From NCBI GenBank assembly GCA_022376925.1, contig JAIOJX010000028.1, positions 75,481,001-75,545,000 of the forward strand: DNA of 64,000 nt. The letters are read 5' to 3'. Shown one piece after another: positions 33,112-43,395 of the stretch. The notes beneath the pieces are model-generated. The model was not told the origin of the DNA. It searched no databases and saw only the letters and a list, made by a program, of their open reading frames with translations. The first letter of the stretch is position 1. Every line of letters starts with the position of its first letter. This stretch comes from Tragulus kanchil. Lineage: Eukaryota; Chordata; Mammalia; Artiodactyla; Tragulidae. The translations under genes and the position numbers were made by a program.

Positions 33112-33450
33112 TTTTTTTTTTTTTTTTTAAAGATTTATTTATTTATTTTATTTTTGGGCGGAGGTCAGGTTGGGGAGGGAGGGGAGCAGGCGGGCCACTT
33201 CTATTGGTCTTTCATTTGTCTTTTTCATTCATCTTTGTTCCTTGGCTCCTGTGGGCCTCCCATCGCGGTGGTGTCTGTCGTTGCTGAGCGCTGGCTCTGG
33301 GCACATGCGCTCCAGAGCTCCGGCTTGGTAATTGGACACATCGGTCCAGCCGCTCCGCAGCACGTGGGATCTTCCCAGGCCAGGGATCGAACCGGCGCCC
33401 CTTGCACTGCAAGGTGGTGTCCTTACCCACTGGACCACCAGGGGAAGCCC
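33112..33450 (-). mobile_element. Long CHR-like SINE (right of an adjacent pair)
   Basis: The best-preserved copy here (about 340 bp) and close to its neighbour in sequence and orientation: T-run, GATTTATTTATTTATTTTA, GGAGGGAGGGGAGCAGGCGG, GCCACTTCTATTGGTCTTTC, the GC-rich middle and GGACCACCAGGGGAAGCCC. It starts exactly at the right-hand target duplication of the first SINE, so one element inserted into the other's target repeat. Confidence 0.9.
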
Positions 33451-33529
33451 AGATCTTCTTAAGATAGTGATTTTTGTTTCTTTTAGATAAATACTTAGAA
33501 GTAGAATTGCTGTATCATATGATACTTTT

Positions 33530-33850
33530 TTTTTATTATTCATTTATTTATGTACTCACTGTTGGCTGTGCCAAGTCTTCCTTGGGGTGTGGGGGGTTTC
33601 TCTAGTTGCAGCAAGCAAGGACTACTGTCTAGCTGCAGTCTGTGGGCTCCTCATTGTGGGGACTTCTGTTGTTGTGGAGAATAGGCAGTGGGGTGCATGT
33701 GCTTCAGTAGTTGCTGCTCATGGGCTCTAGAGTGTCATAACTGTGGTGCACATGTGTTCCACCAGATGTGAAATTCTTCTGGTCTGGGCATCAAACCTAT
33801 GTCTGCTGTACCTGCAGGCAGATTCTTAACCACTGGAGCACCAGGCAAGT
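33530..33850 (-). mobile_element. CHR SINE (standard long form)
   Basis: Antisense: T-run, TATTATTCATTTATTTATG, ACTCACTGTTGGCTGTGCC, TCTAGTTGCAGCAAGCAAGG, TCATGGGCTCTAGAGTGTC, GTCTGGGCATCAAACCTATG and the reverse head AACCACTGGAGCACCAGGC. Same subfamily as 23690-24048. Copy at 34618-34941. Confidence 0.85.
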
Positions 33851-33860
33851 TCTGGGTGTC

Positions 33861-34554
33861 TTTTTTTTTTTGATAGGTAAGAAATGAATTTATTCAGATT
33901 CAGAGAAAGCACACTCCACAGACAGAGTGTGGGCCATGGCAGAGCAAATTCAGTGGCCCCAAAAATATGCCGTTCTTAGCTTTTATGTGCTGGGTAATTC
34001 CATACGCTAATGAGTGGGAGGATTATTCCAGCTCTTTTAGGGAAAGGGTGGAATTGTCAGTGCCTCTGGGTGTGTCATTTAGCTTGTTGACTGAGGATCA
34101 AGGTCTGGTCTGCCATCTTAGACCCATTTGATTCTAATGGGTTTATGCTGTGTCCTTGGGCTGTCATTCTCTTCAAAAATTGTGCCCTGCCCCTTTCCCT
34201 CCTAAACCTTACATACCCCCTCAAGAGATTTTGCTCCCGTATTCTTATGGGAGACAGCAGGGCGAAGGTCCGTCTTCTGTAAATGCTTCAAGGCTGAGCA
34301 TGGGCCACTTGATCTGGGGGCCCCAGGGGCAGGGCAGCTCCTAGTTTTAGTCCATATGAGCTAAAATTCTTACATAGCATCATCTTGATGTAGAACGGTT
34401 GTTTGTAATTGGTTCCTTAGCCTTTTTATGGATCTTCTTGATGATTAGACATGTTTTGTACCAGCACCAGGGCATAAATTTATCTATAAATTACAAAAGA
34501 CTTAAAAGGCATGATCAAACATCTGATTACAGTGTACAATAAAGCTGAGTTACA
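33861..34554 (-). mobile_element. LTR-like transcript end inserted by L1 machinery
   Basis: On the minus strand, a sequence of about 690 bases ends in an AATAAA signal (plus-strand TTTATT at 33889-33894), then about 20 bases later a poly(A) (plus-strand T-run 33861-33871). A 14-bp direct repeat TCTGGGTGTCTTTT flanks it at 33851-33864 and 34555-34568; the intact right flank at 35683-35700 reads TCTTTT/AATG, an L1 endonuclease-like site. The body resembles an endogenous retroviral LTR (TG...CA ends, CAGACAGAGTGTGGGCC block). A solo LTR would carry only a 4-6 bp duplication. No coding frame. Confidence 0.6.
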
Positions 34555-34950
34555 TCTGGGTGTCTTTTTGAGATTTAGATAAATACTTAGAAGTAGAATT
34601 GCTGTATCATATGATACTTTTTTTATTATTCATTTATTTATGTACTCACTGTTGGCTGTGCCAAGTCTTCCTTGGGGTGTGGGGGGTTTCTCTAGTTGCA
34701 GCAAGCAAGGACTACTGTCTAGCTGCAGTCTGTGGGCTCCTCATTGTGGGGACTTCTGTTGTTGTGGAGAATAGGCAGTGGGGTGCATGTGCTTCAGTAG
34801 TTGCTGCTCATGGGCTCTAGAGTGTCATAACTGTGGTGCACATGTGTTCCACCAGATGTGAAATTCTTCTGGTCTGGGCATCAAACCTATGTCTGCTGTA
34901 CCTGCAGGCAGATTCTTAACCACTGGAGCACCAGGCAAGTTCTGGGTGTC

Positions 34951-35682
34951 TTTTTTTTTTTGATAGGTAAGAAATGAATTTATTCAGATTCAGAGAAAGC
35001 ACACTCCACAGACAGAGTGTGGGCCATGGCAGAGCAAATTCAGTGGCCCCAAAAATATGCCGTTCTTAGCTTTTATGTGCTGGGTAATTCCATACGCTAA
35101 TGAGTGGGAGGATTATTCCAGCTCTTTTAGGGAAAGGGTGGAATTGTCAGTGCCTCTGGGTGTGTCATTTAGCTTGTTGACTGAGGATCAAGGTCTGGTC
35201 TGCCATCTTAGACCCATTTGATTCTAATGGGTTTATGCTGTGTCCTTGGGCTGTCATTCTCTTCAAAAATTGTGCCCTGCCCCTTTCCCTCCTAACCTTT
35301 ACATTCCTCCCTCAAGAGATCTTACTCCCGTATTCTTATGGGAGGCAGAAGGGCGAAGGTCCGTCTTCTGTAATTGCTTCAAGGCTGAGCATGGGCATTG
35401 ACCCTACCTATCAGGGAGTAAAAATCTCTTGAGTACCTGATCTAGGGGCCCCAGGGGCAGGGCAGCTCCTAGTTTTAGTCCATATGGGCTAAAATTCTTA
35501 CATAGCATCATATTGATGTAGAACGGTTGTTTGTAATTGGTTCCTTAGCCTTTTTATGGATCTTCTTGATGATTAGACATGTTTTGTACCAGCACCAGGG
35601 CATAAATTTATCTATAAATTACAAAAGACTTAAAAGGCATGATCAAACATCTGATTACAGTGTACAATAAAGCTGAGTTACA
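34951..35682 (-). mobile_element. Second copy of the LTR-like insertion, partly divergent
   Basis: Corresponds to 33861-34554 through duplication 11, but between about 35290 and 35450 it differs by several substitutions and has about 30 extra bases (the CATTGACCCTACCTATCAGG stretch at 35394-35413). All other pairs in the window differ far less. Right TSD at 35683-35696. Confidence 0.7.
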
Positions 35683-35699
35683 TCTGGGTGTCTTTTAAT

Positions 35700-36395
35700 G
35701 TGAGATTTAGAAGAGTTTAAACTCCTCTGGCATGTGCTCAGGTCCCCGCTGACAGTATTTGACAGATGCGGCACAGATGATGTCAGCACCTCTGGCTGAG
35801 GCTGGACGTGGTGGACATCAGTTTAGCTTCCTTTGTTTGGTATCAGCCCCACTCTGGCAGAGTTTATTTGGACCTCAGATGTCAGCTGCTTATATATATC
35901 TCTATATATATGTTATTTATTTATTCTGAGTTAGCTGCTTCTTGGCTAGGGCTGTTACAGTGCCACGCTCACTTCAGCTTCAGCACATACACACAGACTG
36001 TTGGGCTGTTGACTCTGTATTACTTTGTACAAACTGGGTCTGGCCTTCTCCTACCTGCTCAGGCCACAGCAGATGATGGCATCCGGAACCACTGTGACAG
36101 TTGTGAATGTTCTGGCACCTGTGGGGAGTGGCCAGAGCCTCCTTGCCACATTGGCTCTGCACCATAGCTTCAGGATACATCTAAGCCTGTTTACCATGAC
36201 TGTGAAGAGTAGTTCTGCTCAGCTTAGTAGGGAACGGAGAGAAGTTTGTTGTTGATAATTGATTCTGCTTGAGTAGGAGTTCAATGAAAGCCAGGCTTTC
36301 TAATAGCTCTAGTCTTCTCTCAGGGAGAATTGTGGTCCTCTGGTTAGATACCTGACCAGCAGTATTCAACCCTGAGTTCAGATCTTCCCTTGAAA
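35700..36395. other. Low-repeat DNA, no gene seen
   Basis: A short TATATATCTCTATATATATG tract at 35891-35910; otherwise no recognised element. The 119-residue plus frame at 35808-36167 has no motif I know and unremarkable composition, and I treat it as chance. Confidence 0.45.
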
Positions 36396-36490
36396 AGATG
36401 AAGGCAGGGAGTTCCCTGGTGGCCTAGTGGTTAGGATTCTGTGCTTTTACTGCCATGGCCTGGGTTCATCCCTTGTCTGGAGCTAAGATC
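36396..36490 (+). mobile_element. Truncated CHR SINE
   Basis: Sense tRNA-like part: GGGAGTTCCCTGGTGGCCTA, GTGGTTAGGATTCTGTGC, GCCATGGCCTGGGTTCATCC and GAGCTAAGATCCCATAGC. Old. Confidence 0.8.
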
Positions 36491-36554
36491 CCATAGCAGA
36501 GGGGAAGAAAACGACAAAAAGGCAAACAATGACTGGTGAGTAAATATCGAGCAT

Positions 36555-36775
36555 GGGAGTAACTGCCTGTATGTGTGTACTCAGTTGTGTCCAATTCTTT
36601 GCAGCCCCATGGAGTGTAGCCTGCCAGTCTCCTCTGCCCATGAGATAATTCAAGTCAAGAATGCTGGATTGTGTTGCCATGCCCTCCTCCAAGGGATCTT
36701 CCTAACCCATAGGTCAAACCCACATTTACTGCATCTCTTGCATTGGCAGGTATATTCTTTACCACTGAGTCACCA
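36555..36775 (-). mobile_element. Bov-tA SINE
   Basis: Antisense: GTGTGTACTCAGTTGTGTCC, TTTGCAGCCCCATGGAGTG, CCTGCCAGTCTCCTCTGCCC, CTCCTCCAAGGGATCTTCC and the reverse head CATTGGCAGGTATATTCTTTACC. Single copy here. Confidence 0.87.
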
Positions 36776-37892
36776 GCTCCCTGACAATCACACTCTCTTC
36801 CCCCTCACTTCCCACCTGGCCCATGATGCTATAATGATGAGTCTCATGGGAAATTCCATGAGAGTTTCTGAGTTTTAGGAATTAATTTCTTCCTGGGCCA
36901 TACTGGCTAGGAGGCAAGGGAGGGGTGTGCCAGGCAGTGGTTGTAGTTTGCTCTGGCCCCTAACCTGCTTCTCAGATTGAGGAAATATGCGCTGTTTGGA
37001 GGAAGATGTGTCACTAGCCTTGATTTGTTTGGTTTTCAGGAATGTGCCTTTGCTGAGAACATGGGCCTTACTCTCGTGGATCATTGTTGTTTAGTTCTTT
37101 TTTAATGGCACACCTTAGTGTTCCATCTTCCATCCAGGAACACTCATACAAATAGGGTGACTTTGGTGTGTACCTTTGAGAGTTTGCAATTCTTGACTTA
37201 GCTACAAAGTGAAATCCTCTTTAGACATCTTAAATGGTGCTGCTCATCCATCTCGTATGATATAACCCAATGATTCTCATTATTTTTTATAGCACAGTAT
37301 GCATCGAACATGACACCATGTCGATGAGAGGACTCGCTCCTAGACAGCAGGCCAGAGGAAGTCTGGCCTCACAGGCTTTGGCTCCCCTTGTTAGCACCCA
37401 GCTTCTTCTTGGCCTGAACGCATTTGTGTTTTCCTCGGTCATAGCTGTTTCCTCCAGGGGCACATCAGCATGTTGCATCAAAGATTACAGGTTCAGGTCC
37501 AAGATCTCAAATAGATCACAGTCTCCGTGCAGTCGACATCTATAAGTTGTTGTTACATCTTTCAGTGTATCTGGACACATCTTTCAACAGTTACCCAAGT
37601 GTTGTGAGTTAGAGAGAACTAAGTTCCTGTGGTCCTGCCCCTCGCTCAGTGCAGTTTGTCACCTTCTGTCATTCTGGGACGTAGATGGGTGCCAACTCTC
37701 CCTGTCTGCTGTCCCTTCCAGGTCAGTGAGCATGGGCTCCTTGGCTCTTGTGGTCCCATTGTGATGCTTAGCAGGCTTCTTCCTATCCATTATTTATCCT
37801 TTATTAAGTATTTCATGTTTACACATATTCCTTCTCCCCTGGGGCTAACATGGGGGCTGATTCCAACCTTGCTATATCTTCTGCACAGCTTA
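36776..37892. other. Low-repeat DNA, no gene seen
   Basis: No transposon recognised. Reading frames are short and unremarkable. The part from 37579 onward is repeated from 38712. Confidence 0.45.
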
Positions 37893-39795
37893 CAGTAGGG
37901 GTCCCCAGCCCCTGGGCCGAGGACCAGTGCCAGCCTGTGACTTCTCAGGAACAGGGCTGCAAAGTAGAAGGTGAGCGGTGCCCAAGGAGTGAAGCTTCCT
38001 CTGTATTTATAGCCCCTCTCCATCGCTTGCATTGCTGTCTGGATTCTACTTCCTGTTAGATCAGAGGTAGCATTACATTCTCATAGGAGCAAAATAAATG
38101 TAATGCACTTGAATCGTCCCGAAGCCGTCCCACCCATGTCCATGGAACAATTGTCTTCCACAAAACCAGTTCCTGCTACCAAAAAGGTTGGGGACTGCTG
38201 ACTTAGAATGTTGCTTCTTATGAAACGGTTGAGATCATTACTGTGTGCTCTGACTGTCTGCTCCTGTCACTGTGACCCACACCCTGACAGCTGGTCTGAT
38301 GGGGTGCTGATGTTGCAGGAGCACTCGAGTCCTCTTTTAACTCTTAAGACTGTGGGATACCGGGTATTGCTTCTTATACTCAAACAGGGCTATAAACATG
38401 TTCACCAATCCATGCAATCATTTATCTCCTTGACAATTCATTCAATACATGCTGGGCAATGACGATGTAAGACAGAGTCATAGTTCTTGCTTTCCAGAAG
38501 CTCCTAGTGCAGTGAGGGAGACCTTAGATGTATAATGAGGGCATTCAGGGAAGACTCCATGAAAGTTCCTTGGGGACACAGAATAGGTTCTCACACTTGC
38601 ACACAGTGAGTCAGGGAGATTCCTTGGTTGAGATGAGATAACTAGGGAGTGGAATGTTTCTATCTCATTCTTCCTCCTTTGTTCTCACACTTTGGGGGCA
38701 CAAAAAAAAGGCTCTTTCAACAGTTACCCAAGTGTTGTGAGTTAGAGAGAACTAAGTTCCTGTGGTCCTGCCCCTCGCTCAGTGCAGTTTGTCACCTTCT
38801 GTCATTCTGGGACGTAGATGGGTGCCAACTCTCCCTGTCTGCTGTCCCTTCCAGGTCAGTGAGCATGGGCTCCTTGGCTCTTGTGGTCCCATTGTGATGC
38901 TTAGCAGGCTTCTTCCTATCCATTATTTATCCTTTATTAAGTATTTCATGTTTACACATATTCCTTCTCCCCTGGGGCTAACATGGGGGCTGATTCCAAC
39001 CTTGCTATATCTTCTGCACAGCTTACAGTAGGGGTCCCCAGCCCCTGGGCCGAGGACCAGTGCCAGCCTGTGACTTCTCAGGAACAGGGCTGCAAAGTAG
39101 AAGGTGAGCGGTGCCCAAGGAGTGAAGCTTCCTCTGTATTTATAGCCCCTCTCCATCGCTTGCATTGCTGTCTGGATTCTACTTCCTGTTAGATCAGAGG
39201 TAGCATTACATTCTCATAGGAGCAAAATAAATGTAATGCACTTGAATCGTCCCGAAGCCGTCCCACCCATGTCCATGGAACAATTGTCTTCCACAAAACC
39301 AGTTCCTGCTACCAAAAAGGTTGGGGACTGCTGACTTAGAATGTTGCTTCTTATGAAACGGTTGAGATCATTACTGTGTGCTCTGACTGTCTGCTCCTGT
39401 CACTGTGACCCACACCCTGACAGCTGGTCTGATGGGGTGCTGATGTTGCAGGAGCACTCGAGTCCTCTTTTAACTCTTAAGACTGTGGGATACCGGGTAT
39501 TGCTTCTTATACTCAAACAGGGCTATAAACATGTTCACCAATCCATGCAATCATTTATCTCCTTGACAATTCATTCAATACATGCTGGGCAATGACGATG
39601 TAAGACAGAGTCATAGTTCTTGCTTTCCAGAAGCTCCTAGTGCAGTGAGGGAGACCTTAGATGTATAATGAGGGCATTCAGGGAAGACTCCATGAAAGTT
39701 CCTTGGGGACACAGAATAGGTTCTCACACTTGCACACAGTGAGTCAGGGAGATTCCTTGGTTGAGATGAGATAACTAGGGAGTGGAATGTTTTTC
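37579..39795. repeat. Duplication 12: unit 1133 bp
   Basis: Copy 1 is 37579-38711 and copy 2 is 38712-39795. It contains the hAT element. Differences include GAATGTTTCTATC versus GAATGTTTTTCTATC near the end. Copy 1 ends with about 25 bases (GTTCTCACACTTTGGGGGCAC and A-run, 38680-38708) absent after copy 2, another junction scar. Confidence 0.9.
37893..38200. mobile_element. Non-autonomous hAT (Charlie/MER1-like) transposon
   Basis: Ends CAGTAGGGGTCCCCAGCCCC and AGGTTGGGGACTGCTG form imperfect terminal inverted repeats. Interior blocks GCAAAGTAGAAGGTGAGCGG, GCATTACATTCTCATAGGAG and GGAACAATTGTCTTCCAC are ones I know from an old mammalian hAT family. No transposase frame. The flanking 8 bases do not match well, so the TSD has decayed. 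Copy at 39026-39333. Confidence 0.8.
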
Positions 39796-40279
39796 TATCT
39801 CATTCTTCCTCCTTTTTTTCCCCTTTGAATTGAGTCGTGCTAGACGTATGTCATTAGTTGAGGGAAGGAAGGATTCCAATCTGCAGAAGAACTGAGATAA
39901 GGAGAGCTTGCAATATTGGGGGAATGTTAAGTGCCACCATTATGTTTGTTCATAGCAGTCTTAATGGATGGCAGCAAGGGGTAAGAATCCCTCTAAAATA
40001 TGTTTGGAAGGTAAAAGGCTCACTCCCATGTGAGCCTCCAATGGTCAGATGATACTTTTGAATTGAGAGTGTGAGGTTCAAAGTAACGTCTTATAGGAGC
40101 CCTGGGCTATCTCACCTGGGAGAGAAAAAGTAGACAGCAATTTGGTCTCCGCAAGTTAGTTAGCCTTTCAAGTTATACCTGGAAGGCAAGTACTAACTAC
40201 CTCATGGAACTGAGTGGATTCTATAGAGCTCCTAGATTGGTTCAAAAATATTATTTTTTTCCACTTTGTCCCCTTTGGA
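39796..40279. other. Low-repeat DNA, no gene seen
   Basis: No recognised feature. Single copy between duplications 12 and 13. Confidence 0.45.
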
Positions 40280-40462
40280 CAGAAGCTTGGGGTGGAATCT
40301 TGGTTCTGTCACAATATTATTACAGTAGGTGTTGTAATCCTTATGAAATACATCTCTTTATCATTTATCTTTAAAATGGGAATGGTAATCATCAGGATTA
40401 ACCTAACTGGTGCATGTAGAATGTATTACGTGTTGGCACATAATAGGAACCTGTCATTCATG
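40280..40462 (+). mobile_element. MIR SINE
   Basis: Sense MIR: AATCTTGGTTCTGTCAC, TCATTTATCTTTAAAATGGG, GGTAATCATCAGG and GTTGGCACATAATAGGAAC. Only the 3' half is repeated at 41483-41576, because duplication 13 starts inside it. Confidence 0.75.
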
Positions 40463-40539
40463 GTCAACTCCCTCTCTCCCCTCCCTTCCTTCATCTAGTG
40501 TTGCAATTAGACTGACTAAGCTCAGATATCAGGCCTAAG

Positions 40540-40806
40540 AAGAGGGTTAACAGTTTAACCTCTAGCTAACAAGAATCACCTGGAGAGCTAACAAGCTGTC
40601 TAATAAGGAAAAATGTACAACATGAGAGTTGTGAAGTTTTTATGAGGAGCCAGGAGGGTGTGTGTGTGTGTGTGTGTGTAAATACACATTGAAGCGGACT
40701 TGAATATAATCGAAGCAGAATCTCTAGGAATTGAGGTCCAGGTATTAGTTATTTTGTATGAACTCTTCTGGAGATTCTCTGGTGCAGCCAGGATTGAGAA
40801 GCAGAT
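40540..40806. mobile_element. MER5A-like hAT remnant split by (GT)n
   Basis: The blocks AAGAATCACCTGGAGAGCT and GCAGAATCTCTAGGAATTGAGG, then TTCTGGAGATTCTCTGGTGC, match the order of the old MER5-type hAT element. A (GT)n microsatellite of about 12 units (40652-40679) lies inside. Copy at 41655-41920. Confidence 0.65.
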
Positions 40807-40884
40807 GACACTAAGCCCTTGACTCCTCCTCAGTGACAGAACCTGAGGCTCCTTCTGATGCCCAGATCTTGGCTCTCTGTGCAC

Positions 40885-41185
40885 CAATGGTGAACAGAAA
40901 TACAGAGACAGAATTATGAAGGAGAAAGAAAGAGTCGCTTTATTCCTTTGCCATACAAAGAGGGAACACAGCAGTCTTAGCCTCTCAATTGTGCCCTCTC
41001 TCTGGGAAACAGGGAGAGGTCTTATATAGTTGGTCCGCAGTATGTGATAAGGATCAGGGCAGTGATGCTCTTGCACTCCTCTTTCTTCAGGGAAGTTCTA
41101 AAACAGCCACAACACTAGGTTTGGTCATCCCCAAGGTTATTTGCTTGTGACTTTTTTACTGAAGAATGCTACAGGGGAGTGTTAC
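40885..41185 (-). mobile_element. LTR-like remnant
   Basis: The minus strand holds AATAAA (plus TTTATT near 40939) close to its end, and the plus strand reads GAGACAGAATTATGAAGGAG, CATACAAAGAGGGAACACAGC, GAGAGGTCTTATATAGTTGG and CATCCCCAAGGTTATTTGC. The layout resembles an old endogenous retroviral LTR, family uncertain. Copy at 42000-42300. Confidence 0.45.
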
Positions 41186-41258
41186 AAGGGTGTGTAGGGG
41201 AAAAGAATGCCGGTGCATGACTACTAAAGTCAGAGAATGATTAAGAAATTAACTTTGG

Positions 41259-41477
41259 GGCTTCCCCTGGTGGTCCAGCGGGTAAGGACACCGCCTTGCA
41301 CTGCAAGGGGCGCTGGTTGGATCCCTGGCCTGGGAAGATCCCACGTGCCGCGGAGCGGCTGGACTGATGTGTCCAATTACCGAGCCAGAGCTCTGGCACG
41401 CATGCTCCCAGAGCCGGCACTCTGCGATGACAGAGGCCACTGCGATGGGAGGCCCACAGGAGCAAGAACAAAGACTG
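41259..41477 (+). mobile_element. Long CHR-like SINE, truncated by a junction
   Basis: The same insertion as 42373-42723 but cut after GGGAGGCCCACAGGAGCAAG, where duplication 13 restarts. Two bases are lost (GAGCCGAAG becomes GAGCAAG) near the cut, and CATGCTCCCA replaces CATGCGCCCA. Confidence 0.9.
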
Positions 41478-42372
41478 ATTGTCTTTAAAATGGGAATGGT
41501 AATCATCAGGATTAACCTAACTGGTGCATGTAGAATGTATTACGTGTTGGCACATAATAGGAACCTGTCATTCATGGTCAACTCCCTCTCTCCCCTCCCT
41601 TCCTTCATCTAGTGTTGCAATTAGACTGACTAAGCTCAGATATCAGGCCTAAGAAGAGGGTTAACAGTTTAACCTCTAGCTAACAAGAATCACCTGGAGA
41701 GCTAACAAGCTGTCTAATAAGGAAAAATGTACAACATGAGAGTTGTGAAGTTTTTATGAGGAGCCAGGAGGGTGTGTGTGTGTGTGTGTGTGTAAATACA
41801 CATTGAAGCGGACTTGAATATAATCGAAGCAGAATCTCTAGGAATTGAGGTCCAGGTATTAGTTATTTTGTATGAACTCTTCTGGAGATTCTCTGGTGCA
41901 GCCAGGATTGAGAAGCAGATGACACTAAGCCCTTGACTCCTCCTCAGTGACAGAACCTGAGGCTCCTTCTGATGCCCAGATCTTGGCTCTCTGTGCACCA
42001 ATGGTGAACAGAAATACAGAGACAGAATTATGAAGGAGAAAGAAAGAGTCGCTTTATTCCTTTGCCATACAAAGAGGGAACACAGCAGTCTTAGCCTCTC
42101 AATTGTGCCCCTCTCTCTGGGAAACAGGGAGAGGTCTTATATAGTTGGTCCGCAGTATGTGATAAGGATCAGGGCAGTGATGCTCTTGCACTCCTCTTTC
42201 TTCAGGGAAGTTCTAAAACAGCCACAACACTAGGTTTGGTCATCCCCAAGGTTATTTGCTTGTGACTTTTTTACTGAAGAATGCTACAGGGGAGTGTTAC
42301 AAGGGTGTGTAGGGGAAAAGAATGCCGGTGCATGACTACTAAAGTCAGAGAATGATTAAGAAATTAACTTTG

Positions 42373-42723
42373 GGGCTTCCCCTGGTGGTCCAGCGGGTAA
42401 GGACACCGCCTTGCACTGCAAGGGGCGCTGGTTGGATCCCTGGCCTGGGAAGATCCCACGTGCCGCGGAGCGGCTGGACTGATGTGTCCAATTACCGAGC
42501 CAGAGCTCTGGCACGCATGCGCCCAGAGCCGGCACTCTGCGATGACAGAGGCCACTGCGATGGGAGGCCCACAGGAGCCGAAGAACAAAGACTGATGAAA
42601 ATAGAGAAATGAAAGACCAATAGAAGTATAGAAGTGGCCCGCCCATCCACCTCCCTCCCCACCCCACACCCTCAAAAAAAAAAAAAAAAAAAAAGATAAA
42701 TAAATAAAATAAATGTTAAAAAA
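42373..42723 (+). mobile_element. Long CHR-like SINE with perfect 15-bp TSD
   Basis: Complete sense copy: GGGCTTCCCCTGGTGGTCCA, GGTTGGATCCCTGG, GCCGCGGAGCGGCTGGAC, GTGTCCAATTACCGAGCC, CATGCGCCCAGAGCCGGC, GATGAAAATAGAGAAATG, GTGGCCCGCCCATCCACC, then an A-run and an (AAAT)n tail. TSD AAGAAATTAACTTTG at 42358-42372 and 42724-42738; the preceding TT/AAGA agrees with L1 endonuclease preference. Low decay. Confidence 0.93.
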
Positions 42724-43395
42724 AAGAAATTAACTTTGTGAAGGACAAGTGTAGTTAAGTGCACCAAAGATTAGAATCAGCTAAAGTAAAACTGGGATTG
42801 TTTGGGCTTCTCTGGTGGTCCAGTGGGTGGAGAGTCCGCCTTGCAGTGCAAGGGACAGCGGTTCGATCCCTGGCATCTGAGGACATGTGCCGCGGAGCGG
42901 CTGGACCGGTGTGTCCAATTACGAGTCAGCACTCTGGAGCGCATGCGCCCAGAGCCGGTGCTCTGTGGCGACAGAGGCCACTGCGATGGGAGGCCCACAG
43001 GAGCCGAAGAACAAAGACTGATGAAAATAGAGAAATGAAAGACCAATAGAAGTATAGAAGTGGCCCGCCCATCCACCTCCCTCCCCACCCCACACCCTCA
43101 AAAAAAAAAAAAAAAAAAAGATAAATAAATAAAATAAATGTTAAAAAAAAGAAATTAACTTTGTGAAGGACAAGTGTAGTTAAGTGCACCAAAGATTAGA
43201 ATCAGCTAAAGTAAAACTGGGATTGTTTGGGCTTCTCTGGTGGTCCAGTGGGTGGAGAGTCCGCCTTGCAGTGCAAGGGACAGCGGTTCGATCCCTGGCA
43301 TCTGAGGACATGTGCCGCGGAGCGGCTGGACCGGTGTGTCCAATTACGAGTCAGCACTCTGGAGCGCATGCGCCCAGAGCCGGTGCTCTGCGACG
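42545..43395. repeat. Duplication 14: unit 426 bp between two SINEs
   Basis: Copy 1 is about 42545-42969 and copy 2 about 42970-43395. The unit is the 3' half of SINE a, the spacer and the 5' half of SINE b; the junction is a SINE b/a hybrid. Unlike the ~1.1 kb duplications, its edges lie at matching positions in two homologous same-strand repeats, the product expected from unequal exchange. Confidence 0.88.
42804..43228 (+). mobile_element. Hybrid SINE (b-type 5' half, a-type 3' half) and spacer
   Basis: It begins as the SINE at 43229 (GGGCTTCTCTGGTGGTCCAG, GTGGAGAGTCCGCCTTGC, ACAGCGGTTCGATCCCTGGC), but after GGTGCTCTGTGGCGACAGAGG it follows the SINE at 42373 (GAGCCGAAGAACAAAGACTG, the same A-run and (AAAT)n tail, then the same GAAATTAACTTTG spacer). 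The crossover lies within homologous SINE sequence at about 42965-42980. Confidence 0.85.

Larger units (their letters stand above)
33484..35700. repeat. Duplication 11: unit about 1090 bp, most divergent pair
   Basis: Copy 1 is 33484-34575 and copy 2 is 34576-35700. It contains a CHR SINE and the LTR-like insertion. The junction TCTTTTTGAGATTTAGATAAATAC fuses the right flank (GAGATTTAG, as at 35702) with the unit start (TTAGATAAATAC), sharing TTAGA. Local divergence suggests the two copies may come from different haplotypes or from a poorly resolved end. Confidence 0.9.
40369..42596. repeat. Duplication 13: unit about 1114 bp
   Basis: Copy 1 is 40369-41482 and copy 2 is 41483-42596. It includes part of the MIR, the MER5A-like element, the LTR-like remnant and most of a SINE. 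The boundary has errors on its left side only, as expected if a read end was joined to a clean internal start. Confidence 0.92.

Noticed and set aside
32983..33462. Plus frames of 155-159 residues over 32820-33462
   Set aside because: They are readings through two antisense CHR-like SINEs; the recurring phrases (GPAAPRHVGSSQARDR and similar) appear at every SINE in the window.
40600..41076. 158-residue reverse open frame
   Set aside because: It crosses an LTR-like remnant, a MER5A-like element and a (GT)n tract that encodes a His/Thr run. No domain.
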